DNA from: Gemmatimonadota bacterium | Lineage (GTDB): Bacteria; Gemmatimonadota; Gemmatimonadetes; Gemmatimonadales; Gemmatimonadaceae | Direction: 5' to 3' | Length of the DNA stretch: 5,345 bases | Assembly (NCBI GenBank): GCA_003131365.1 | Contig: PKVB01000220.1 | Span: 1-5,345 of the forward strand | Part shown: piece by piece, positions 1-5,184 of the stretch | Numbering within the stretch: position 1 is the stretch's first letter | Layout: the number at the start of each line of letters is the position of its first letter | Made by a program: the position numbers and the translations under genes | Notes under the pieces: generated by a model | The model's input: only the letters and a program-made list of their open reading frames with translations | Told to the model about the DNA's origin: nothing | The model's database searches: none

Positions 1-128
1 TGCAGCTGCACCGAAATCTGCTGCTTCGCCTGCGCCGCGGTCTCATCGAGCTGCTGAATCTGATTGTATCCGCAGCCACCCACGCCCAGAAGCAGCGGAG
101 CGACAGCGAGCATCATGCGACGATTCAT
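1..128 (-). CDS. lemA: LemA family lipoprotein, N-terminal part (truncated by window edge)
   Basis: Only the first 42 codons are present; the gene runs off the left end of the window. The ATG at 128-126 is preceded by an AAGGA ribosome binding site (TCCTT at 138-142 on the plus strand) with 9 bases of spacing. The product begins MNRRMMLAVAPLLLGVGGC: two arginines, a hydrophobic stretch and a lipobox-like V-G-G-C with Cys19, so it should be exported and lipid-anchored. The residues directly after the cysteine, GYNQIQQLDE and then AKQQISVQL, match the start of LemA-family proteins, where a G-Y-N motif is followed by a helix with alternating Gln and acidic residues ending in the V-Q-L segment. 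LemA proteins are helical membrane-associated proteins of poorly defined function, often encoded next to TPM-domain genes, as here. The family call rests on this short segment and on the TPM neighbour; the rest of the gene cannot be inspected. Confidence 0.8.
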   Translation of the reverse strand, partial: MNRRMMLAVAPLLLGVGGCGYNQIQQLDETAAQAKQQISVQL

Positions 129-137
129 TGTAATCCA

Positions 138-142
138 TCCTT
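138..142 (-). promoter_or_regulatory. Ribosome binding site of the LemA gene
   Basis: On the minus strand this reads AAGGA, 9 bases before the ATG at 128. It supports that start and shows that the gene is translated independently of the upstream nucleotidyltransferase gene. Confidence 0.7.
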
Positions 143-163
143 TAAGTGGAGATTGACGACACT

Positions 164-184
164 CTGTGCGGCCAAAGCCCACAG
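164..184 (-). other. Small imperfect hairpin between the nucleotidyltransferase and LemA genes
   Basis: CTGTG (164-168) pairs with CACAG (180-184), and GGC (170-172) pairs with GCC (177-179), leaving a single bulged base at 169 and a four-base loop at 173-176. In the minus-strand transcript it starts four bases after the upstream stop codon (189-191). No U-run follows, so it is not a standard intrinsic terminator. It could be a weak attenuator or an mRNA-stabilising structure that makes LemA levels differ from those of the upstream genes. With only eight base pairs, chance is possible. Confidence 0.35.
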
Positions 185-188
185 CAAT

Positions 189-896
189 TTACCCTCTGAA
201 TTCGTTGAGATATGCCACCAGCCGCTCCATCGCCGCCAGATATCCCTCCAGAATCCCGGCAGCGCTGTCGCGCGAAATCTTCTCCGTTCCACGCACATGC
301 CGGATTACCTTCACGAACGGATCCGGAGAGAATCCGGCGCGAAGAGCCAAAGCCCGGGTCAGCTCCTCATAGTCCTGCGAAGGCGCCTGCCCCACGAGCC
401 GCGACACTCCGCGGAAGATCACCATCAGCGTGCTCAGGCTCTTTTCAAGAACCTCGAGCTGCAGCTTGCGGTCGCCCCCCGCGCCCATTGTCGCCTGCCG
501 GAGCTGCAGCAGCTTCCCCATCGTCTGCTGCTCGACCTGGAGGCGCAGGTCGGACGGAGCGACTCGTATCCCATCGAACGGCGGATCTCCGAACAGCACT
601 CGATGCCGCTCCAGAATGTCCGCGTACTCCATCGGGAAAATGTCGGCCGACGATTTCCATTCGTTCGCGGTGAACGTCATCGGCGGCGGATTTCCATCCT
701 CAGCCCACGCCTTCGAAACCGCGGCGACCGCGCGAAGCCGCGCGAGCGGCAGCGAGTCCACGATCACAAGCACGTTGTAGTCGGAAATCTTCGGGTTGTG
801 CTCGCCCGCGACCGCGGAGCCGAAAAGCACCACCGACCGAAGTCCGTCGCCGTACGCGAGCTGAAGTTGACTGACCAGTTCCTCGAGTTTCATCAT
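189..896 (-). CDS. Nucleotidyltransferase-fold protein with altered active site
   Basis: This 235-residue protein shows the start of the polymerase-beta-like nucleotidyltransferase fold. V-V-L-F-G-S is at residues 22-27, followed by a SDYNVLVIVD segment at 38-47. In active members the pattern is GS followed by D-x-D, with both aspartates binding metal. Here it reads D39-Y40-N41, so the second carboxylate is replaced by Asn and catalysis may be lost or altered. Residues 72-110 contain TFTANEWKSSADIFPMEY and then L-F-G-D-P-P, and from about 116 on there is a helical region with an L-R...V-E-Q pattern, so the protein is longer than minimal MNT toxins. No signal peptide or membrane segment is visible, so it should be cytoplasmic. 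The start at ATG 896 is supported by AAGGA eight bases upstream; a second ATG follows immediately. It lies between the TPM gene (66 bases upstream) and the LemA gene (60 bases downstream), all in one direction. Substrate and function are unknown. Confidence 0.75.
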   Translation of the reverse strand: MMKLEELVSQLQLAYGDGLRSVVLFGSAVAGEHNPKISDYNVLVIVDSLPLARLRAVAAVSKAWAEDGNPPPMTFTANEWKSSADIFPMEYADILERHRVLFGDPPFDGIRVAPSDLRLQVEQQTMGKLLQLRQATMGAGGDRKLQLEVLEKSLSTLMVIFRGVSRLVGQAPSQDYEELTRALALRAGFSPDPFVKVIRHVRGTEKISRDSAAGILEGYLAAMERLVAYLNEFRG

Positions 897-904
897 AGTC
901 CAAG

Positions 905-909
905 TCCTT
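905..909 (-). promoter_or_regulatory. Ribosome binding site of the nucleotidyltransferase-fold gene
   Basis: On the minus strand this reads AAGGA, eight bases before the ATG at 896. The good match and spacing favour the first of the two adjacent ATG codons. Confidence 0.65.
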
Positions 910-962
910 ACTAACGGGTGCGCGACAGTGCCTGTTTCGTCATTCGACGATCCCGGGCTCCC

Positions 963-1724
963 TTACCAACTCGAGCCGCCACCGCCACCACCAAAACCGC
1001 CACCACCACCAAAGCCACCGAAACCACCACCACCGCCGCCGCCAAAGCCGCCGCCACCCCCGCCCCATCCGCCACGCCCACCGCCGAACCCGCCTGTCGG
1101 GATGATGATTGGAATGCACCCCGGACCGCATCCCCTCCCGCCGCCCCGCCGGCTCAATCTGCTTAGAAAGCTGAGTACGAGAAAGAAAATGAGGAGGAAC
1201 ACCCACGGAGGAATCCCGCCACTTCCACCTCCGTTACCGCTTGGGTAGTCGTAGCTCTTCGCCACCACCGGCGGCGCGAGCGACGTATCCAGCTGGAAGT
1301 TGAACTCCTTCGCGAATCGCTCGGCGGTTCGCAGAGTGACGAGCTCGAGGCCCGTACTGTAGTCCTTCTGCATGAAAGCCGGAGTCGCTTCGCGGCAGAT
1401 GTCTCCCGCGTCCGCATCCGTGATGAATCCTTCAGCGCCACGGCCCGTCGCGATGAAGCAATGTCCGCGTCCGTCCTTACTCGTCTCCTTCGGAACGAGA
1501 AGAATCACGGCGCCCGCGTTCCGGGTGGGATCGCCGGGATTCCCGATCTTGCCCACCTTCCACTGGCGTCCGATCTCGAGGGCAACTTCCTGCACGTCGC
1601 GGGTGCCGATGTCGGGAAGCGTGACGATCGTCATCTCGCCCCGCGATTTCGTGCGCACATCCTCCGCGATTCGCTCCATTCGCTGAATCGCGTCGGGCTG
1701 AATCACGTGCGCGAAATCGTTCAC
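963..1724 (-). CDS. TPM-domain membrane protein with glycine-rich tail (start uncertain)
   Basis: The readable part is 253 codons from a GTG at 1724. Residues 2-145 form a TPM domain (the TLP18.3/Psb32/MOLO-1 family), opening with the V-N-D-F-A motif, then E-M-T-I-V-T-L-P near 30-37, G-R-Q-W-K-V-G near 52-58 and I-A-T-G-R-G near 91-96. A hydrophobic segment at about 171-189 (WVFLLIFFLVLSFL) should cross the inner membrane. The tail (about 211-250) is almost all Gly with scattered Phe and ends in SSW, as in many YgcG-like proteins. By family architecture the TPM domain would face the periplasm. GTG 1724 has no ribosome binding site and falls inside the conserved APTGLVNDFA stretch, so it is unlikely to be the true start; the same frame stays open upstream to 1841 and encodes a signal-peptide-like sequence. 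The gene heads a co-directional group with the nucleotidyltransferase-fold and LemA genes. The biochemical role of bacterial TPM proteins is not settled. Confidence 0.85.
   Translation of the reverse strand: MNDFAHVIQPDAIQRMERIAEDVRTKSRGEMTIVTLPDIGTRDVQEVALEIGRQWKVGKIGNPGDPTRNAGAVILLVPKETSKDGRGHCFIATGRGAEGFITDADAGDICREATPAFMQKDYSTGLELVTLRTAERFAKEFNFQLDTSLAPPVVAKSYDYPSGNGGGSGGIPPWVFLLIFFLVLSFLSRLSRRGGGRGCGPGCIPIIIPTGGFGGGRGGWGGGGGGFGGGGGGGFGGFGGGGGFGGGGGGSSW
972..1067 (-). repeat. Low-complexity Gly-codon tract in the TPM gene tail
   Basis: The plus strand has no T at all for 96 bases and consists of CCA/CCG-type triplets, so the coding (minus) strand and its mRNA contain no A here and are rich in GG and GGG runs. 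It encodes most of the Gly/Phe tail of the TPM protein. The same triplets read on the plus strand give a spurious proline/lysine-rich reading frame. This kind of tract is prone to length change by slippage and to G-rich RNA structure. Confidence 0.8.
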
Positions 1725-1841
1725 CAGCCCGGTTGGCGCCGGGATCTGGAGGCCTTGTGGAAGGAGGAAGAGCCAGGCTGTTCGCAGAACGGCAAAAAAA
1801 GTCGCCGTCGAAGGAAAACCGATCAGAACAGAAGTAAGTAT
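1725..1841 (-). other. Probable signal-peptide extension of the TPM gene, without a canonical start codon
   Basis: Reading upstream in frame from GTG 1724, there is no stop until TAG at 1844-1842. The 39 codons include an AVLRTAWLFLLPQG stretch and then LQIPAPTGL running straight into VNDFAHV. A hydrophobic leader followed by a P-x-P-T-G-x-V-N-D-F junction is what exported TPM proteins normally have, so this stretch is very likely translated. However, it has no ATG, GTG or TTG codon. A good AAGGGAGAG Shine-Dalgarno-like sequence sits at about 1854-1846, just before the TAG and an ATA codon at 1841-1839. A seven-T run on the coding strand (1794-1800) is a candidate for an indel. Either a non-standard start (ATA or CTG) is used or the sequence carries a frameshift, real or technical. 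Confidence 0.6.
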
Positions 1842-1869
1842 CTACTCTCCCTTGATTTCATGGTTTGGC

Positions 1870-1876
1870 AGGAGGT
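1870..1876 (+). promoter_or_regulatory. Ribosome binding site of the DsbA-like gene
   Basis: A strong AGGAGGT Shine-Dalgarno sequence lies 11 bases before the ATG at 1888. An in-frame TAG at 1882-1884 rules out any earlier start, so the site fixes the start codon. Confidence 0.8.
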
Positions 1877-1887
1877 CTATTTAGCAG

Positions 1888-2601
1888 ATGATTCCCACCC
1901 AAGTCAACCACATCAGTGCCGTCGGCGGGCTGGCGCTTTTTCTCGCGTGCGCTCCCGCCGGCAACAGCACACGCGGCGCTGAGACCACGACCGTCACGAA
2001 AGCCGAGACTGCTTCGGTCGCTGCCAAACCCGCGCCACTGGATTCTAACATTACGCGCGCCGACCTCGCCCGGATTCAGGGAAGCGCCAGCGCGCCAGTC
2101 TGGGTGATCGAAGTCAGCGACTTCCAGTGCCCGTACTGCAAGCAGTGGCACGACCAGACGTACGCCACCTTTCGCGATCAGTACGTGAAGACTGGCAAAG
2201 TTCGGCTCGCCTACGTGAACTTCCCGCTCGCCAGCCACGTCCACGCCTGGCCGGCCGCCGAGTCCGCGATGTGCGCCGCGGCGCAGGACAAGTTCTGGCC
2301 GATGCACGACGGCCTGTTCGCGACTCAAGGCCACTGGGAGGCTTTGAGCTCGCCGACGCCCGTCTTCGACTCGCTTGCACAGGCCAACGGGTTGGACATG
2401 AAGCGCTGGCGGGACTGCGTGAAATCAGGAATGATGAAACCGCTGATCGAGGCGGATCACGATCGCGCGTCGAGAGCGGGCGCCGCCGCGACACCGAGCT
2501 TCATGATCGGCGACAAGATCCTCACCGGCGCGCAGCCAATCGAGGAGCTGCGGAAGGCGATCGACTCCGCTCTGGTGAAAAGCAAGAAAACCACCCCGTA
2601 A
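1888..2601 (+). CDS. DsbA-like thiol-disulfide oxidoreductase (thioredoxin fold)
   Basis: A 237-residue protein of the DsbA/thioredoxin_4 type. It has a short hydrophobic leader (about 11-20, AVGGLALFLA) ending at Cys21, a low-complexity Ala/Thr linker (22-50), then the catalytic domain. V-I-E-V-S-D-F-Q-C-P-Y-C is at 73-84, with the redox CPYC at 81-84, and the cis-proline loop T-P-S-F is at 202-205. Two further cysteines, Cys129 and Cys177, are placed where related proteins often have a second disulfide. It should act outside the cytoplasmic membrane, making, breaking or isomerising disulfides. The leader is odd: the n-region MIPTQVNHIS has no Lys or Arg, and FLAC is only a weak lipobox, so lipid anchoring at Cys21 is uncertain. 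The start is fixed by AGGAGGT and an in-frame stop just upstream. The Kdo transferase gene follows after 36 bases, suggesting co-transcription. Whether it is an oxidase or a reductase cannot be told from the sequence. Confidence 0.9.
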   Translation: MIPTQVNHISAVGGLALFLACAPAGNSTRGAETTTVTKAETASVAAKPAPLDSNITRADLARIQGSASAPVWVIEVSDFQCPYCKQWHDQTYATFRDQYVKTGKVRLAYVNFPLASHVHAWPAAESAMCAAAQDKFWPMHDGLFATQGHWEALSSPTPVFDSLAQANGLDMKRWRDCVKSGMMKPLIEADHDRASRAGAAATPSFMIGDKILTGAQPIEELRKAIDSALVKSKKTTP

Positions 2602-2623
2602 GACCTCGACCGTACAACGCCTC

Positions 2624-2631
2624 AGAAGGGG
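2624..2631 (+). promoter_or_regulatory. Ribosome binding site of waaA
   Basis: AGAAGGGG ends six bases before the GTG at 2638. It supports the GTG start; the resulting protein begins with the expected N-terminal segment and has the usual family length. Confidence 0.7.
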
Positions 2632-2637
2632 CCAGCT

Positions 2638-3915
2638 GTGAAACCGCTGCTGCGAATTCCCTACGTGTTCGCGGGGCTCGTGACGGACGCGCTCGTTCGC
2701 GTAGTTCCCGCCGGCAAATCCAAATTCCGTCGTGGGGTCAGCGGCCGGCGCGGACTCGTCGATCGGTACGAGAGATGGGGCGCGACCGCGCGCGACGCCG
2801 CTCGCCCCCTTGTCTGGTTCCACGCGCCCTCGGTCGGCGAAGGGCTTCAGGCGCTGCCCGTCATCGAGCTCCTGCGCGTGCGGCGTCCTGACATTCAGAT
2901 CGCCTACACTTTCTATTCGCCCAGTGCCGAGCAGTTCGCGCAGTCGGTGCGTGCGGACTTCACCGATTACCTGCCGTTCGACACGTTCGACCACGCGGCC
3001 GCGGTGGTGTCCGCGCTTCGGCCCAGCGCCCTCGTTTACAGCAAGCTCGACATCTGGCCCGCGCTCACGGAGCGCGCCGCGGCCGCGCGCGTTCCCGTCG
3101 GCGTGATCAGCGCGACACTGCCCGAGTCCTCGGGACGTCGGGGATTTTTCGCGCGGGCTCTGCTGGGCGACGCGTATCACTCGATCGATCGCGTCGGCGC
3201 CATCGATGAGGCCGACGCCGAGCGGCTCCGCGAGCAGGGCGTGCGAGGCGACCGCGTAGCCGTGACAGGCGACACGCGGTTCGACCAGGTGTGGGCGCGC
3301 GCGCAGCGCACCTCTCCCTTAATTCAACGATTGCGCTCGTCGCGCCCCACTCTTGTTGCCGGCTCAACCTGGCCGTCCGACGAGGAGCACCTCCTGCCTG
3401 TCTGGACAACGATCCGCGACAAGATTCCCGACGCGCGACTCGTGGTCGCACCGCACGAGACAAGCGACGCGCACCTGCGCTCGATCGAGAGCTGGGCCCG
3501 GTCTCGCGCTCTCACGCTGGCGCGGATCGACGCACCGGACGTCCGGAGCGCCGACGTCATTCTCGTCGATCGGTTCGGAATGCTCGGCGACCTCTACGCG
3601 CTGGCGGACGTGGCCTACGTAGGAGGTGGATTTCATTCCGAGGGCTTGCACTCCATCCTGGAGCCCGCGGCCTTCGGCGCTCCGGTGGTGTTCGGCCCGC
3701 GCCACGAGAAGAGCCGCGAAGCGGCAAAGCTGGTTCAGGCTGGAGGCGGAGCAGTGGTCACGGGAGTGGCCGACCTCACGATCCGCCTCGGCTACTGGCT
3801 CGGGTCTGTTCCCGCCCGCGACGCAGCGGGCGCGTCAGCGCGCGCGATGGTACAGGATGGCCTCGGCGCGGCGGAGCGGTCGTACGAGCTGGTTATGGCT
3901 TTACTGGCTCAGTGA
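2638..3915 (+). CDS. waaA: 3-deoxy-D-manno-octulosonic acid (Kdo) transferase
   Basis: A 425-residue GT30-family enzyme (WaaA/KdtA), the length usual for the family. It transfers Kdo from CMP-Kdo to the lipid A precursor on the cytoplasmic face of the inner membrane. The N-terminal half holds W-F-H-A-P-S-V-G-E (60-68), whose Glu68 corresponds to the proposed catalytic base, then Y-T-F-Y-S-P-S-A-E (90-98) and Y-L-P-F-D-T (111-116). The C-terminal half holds A-G-S-T-W-P (241-246), V-A-P-H-E (270-274), D-L-Y-A-L-A-D-V-A-Y-V-G-G (318-330) and the nucleotide-sugar motif G-L-H-S-I-L-E-P-A-A-F-G (336-347). At 135-141 the usual E-T-E-x-W-P is replaced by S-K-L-D-I-W-P. The GTG start has a good ribosome binding site. 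The gene follows the DsbA-like gene closely, and its last 23 bases overlap the 3' end of the convergent EAL gene. How many Kdo residues it adds is not predictable. Confidence 0.94.
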   Translation: MKPLLRIPYVFAGLVTDALVRVVPAGKSKFRRGVSGRRGLVDRYERWGATARDAARPLVWFHAPSVGEGLQALPVIELLRVRRPDIQIAYTFYSPSAEQFAQSVRADFTDYLPFDTFDHAAAVVSALRPSALVYSKLDIWPALTERAAAARVPVGVISATLPESSGRRGFFARALLGDAYHSIDRVGAIDEADAERLREQGVRGDRVAVTGDTRFDQVWARAQRTSPLIQRLRSSRPTLVAGSTWPSDEEHLLPVWTTIRDKIPDARLVVAPHETSDAHLRSIESWARSRALTLARIDAPDVRSADVILVDRFGMLGDLYALADVAYVGGGFHSEGLHSILEPAAFGAPVVFGPRHEKSREAAKLVQAGGGAVVTGVADLTIRLGYWLGSVPARDAAGASARAMVQDGLGAAERSYELVMALLAQ

Positions 3916-5182
3916 GCGCGGGCGCCGGAAGCACGGGCGGACGATAAGTCACGCCACTCGTGCTCGGCTTGTGGACATAGAATCCCTGTACCAGGTGCAC
4001 GCCAAGTGATTTCACCATGTCGTACTCTTCCTTGCGCTCGACGCCTTCGGCGATGACCATCGCGCCGTGCTCGTTGGCGAAGCGCACCATCGTCTCCACC
4101 AGATTCTGCTTGATGAAGTTCTGGTCGATGCAGTTGATGAGCGACATGTCGAGCTTGATGAAATCGGGCTCCAGATTCGCGATCGAGCCCAGACCGGCGT
4201 AGCCGCTCCCGGCGTCGTCGACGGCGAAGCGGTAGCCCTCGTCACGGAATTCCTTGAGGCGTCCGCGGAATTTCGGATAATCCTTGATGGCGGTGCGCTC
4301 CGTGATCTCGATCACGACGCGGGTCGGGTCTTTCACCTTGAGCGCTTTGACGTCGAATGATGGATCCGCGAAGTCCGCGGGGTCCACGTTCATGAACAGG
4401 AGCTCGCCGTCCTTGAGGAGCTTTCCCATGCCTTCGATCGCGCGTTCACGGCAGAGGCGGCTCAAATCCCAGATCAGATCCGACTGCGCGGCGATCTCGA
4501 ACATCACCTCGGGGCTGCGCATGCTGCGCATCGTCCCGCGCGCGAGGGCCTCGTATCCGAACACCCTCTTGTCGTCGGTGACGACGATCGGGTGGTATTC
4601 GATGTAGAGACCGCGACTCCGCAGCGTCTCCCGCAAGTCCGCGACCTTCTTCGCCTCTTCGCGGTGCTCGAGGCTCTTCGACGCGTTGGCCGCTTCCCGG
4701 ATTCCGCGATAGATCTGCCGCTCGAGCCGGAGTTTCGGATTGTAAACGACGAGCGCGCGTCCCACGAAGATGTCGAAGAGAGCTGCGATGTCTTCGCCGT
4801 GCACGCGCTCGATCTGGGATGACACCGCCTCCTTCAGCCCAACCGTGATTTCGGTAATCTCGGCATCCGTAGCGGCGGGAGTATCGTCCTGGGGGACGTG
4901 GAAGAACACGAAGTCGTCGTCATTGGGAAAGGCGACCATGAGCTTCGACGATGCCAGGGAGCTCTTGCTCAGGAAATCGCGCATCACCTCACCAGTGGTC
5001 TCGAGTACACTGTCGAGTTTTTCCCACCCGTAAACCTCTTCGACCTTGGAATAGTGGTCGAAGTTGAAATACAGAATGACGATCTCGCCCCTGTCCTGAA
5101 CCGACTTCCGGATACTGTCGATTGTTGCCGCTACCGTCGGAAGGCGCGTGAGCGAGTCGCGGAGAAGCTGGTGGTAATCCAC
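3893..5182 (-). CDS. Degenerate GGDEF - EAL protein, predicted c-di-GMP phosphodiesterase
   Basis: This 429-residue soluble protein has two domains. The N-terminal one (about 1-180) is a GGDEF relative, with D-S-L-T-R-L-P (9-15), a F-N-F-D-H-Y-S-K-V-E-E-V-Y-G region (39-52) and P-N-D-D-D-F (86-91) where G-G-D/E-E-F is expected. The glycines are lost, and Asn40 replaces the first metal-binding Asp, so cyclase activity is unlikely. The C-terminal EAL domain (about 185-407) keeps every signature residue: E211 in the EAL motif, N265, E292, D322-D323, K343, E379 and Q399. It should therefore hydrolyse c-di-GMP, possibly controlled by GTP or other binding to the first domain. A Pro-rich tail follows. 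The GTG start at 5182 has no clear Shine-Dalgarno but lies 2 bases after the stop of the response regulator gene, suggesting coupled translation and control by that regulator. No signal peptide or membrane segment is seen. Confidence 0.92.
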   Translation of the reverse strand: MDYHQLLRDSLTRLPTVAATIDSIRKSVQDRGEIVILYFNFDHYSKVEEVYGWEKLDSVLETTGEVMRDFLSKSSLASSKLMVAFPNDDDFVFFHVPQDDTPAATDAEITEITVGLKEAVSSQIERVHGEDIAALFDIFVGRALVVYNPKLRLERQIYRGIREAANASKSLEHREEAKKVADLRETLRSRGLYIEYHPIVVTDDKRVFGYEALARGTMRSMRSPEVMFEIAAQSDLIWDLSRLCRERAIEGMGKLLKDGELLFMNVDPADFADPSFDVKALKVKDPTRVVIEITERTAIKDYPKFRGRLKEFRDEGYRFAVDDAGSGYAGLGSIANLEPDFIKLDMSLINCIDQNFIKQNLVETMVRFANEHGAMVIAEGVERKEEYDMVKSLGVHLVQGFYVHKPSTSGVTYRPPVLPAPALTEPVKP

Positions 5183-5184
5183 GC

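Noticed and set aside
189..896. Minimal nucleotidyltransferase (MNT/HEPN) toxin-antitoxin system
   Set aside because: The protein is much longer than MNT antitoxins, no HEPN-like gene is adjacent, and the neighbours are TPM and LemA.
153..914. Long plus-strand frame (253 codons) opposite the nucleotidyltransferase gene
   Set aside because: It is rich in Arg, His and Pro with no recognisable motif. The minus-strand frame has a clear fold signature and ribosome binding site, so this is a shadow of GC-rich coding DNA.
910..945. Possible terminator between the TPM and nucleotidyltransferase genes (ACAG-TGC-CTGT)
   Set aside because: The stem is only four base pairs with no T-run, too weak to call.
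928..1248. Plus-strand reading frame rich in Pro and Lys
   Set aside because: It is the reverse complement of the Gly-rich tail and membrane segment of the TPM gene. The composition comes from GGN codons read backwards, and there is no ribosome binding site or domain.
1725..1887. Promoters in the divergent region
   Set aside because: The region must hold at least one promoter for the plus-strand unit and probably one for the minus-strand unit, but I found no convincing -35/-10 pair with proper spacing on either strand. AT-rich pieces such as TATCTA at 1839-1844 are too weak.
2127..2891. Plus-strand frame spanning the end of the DsbA-like gene and the start of waaA
   Set aside because: It is Arg-rich, has no motif, and overlaps two well-supported genes in other frames.
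2425..3180. Minus-strand frame of 251 codons across the dsbA-waaA junction
   Set aside because: It is a shadow frame: Arg/Gly-rich, no domain signature, and it runs opposite two genes with clear catalytic motifs.
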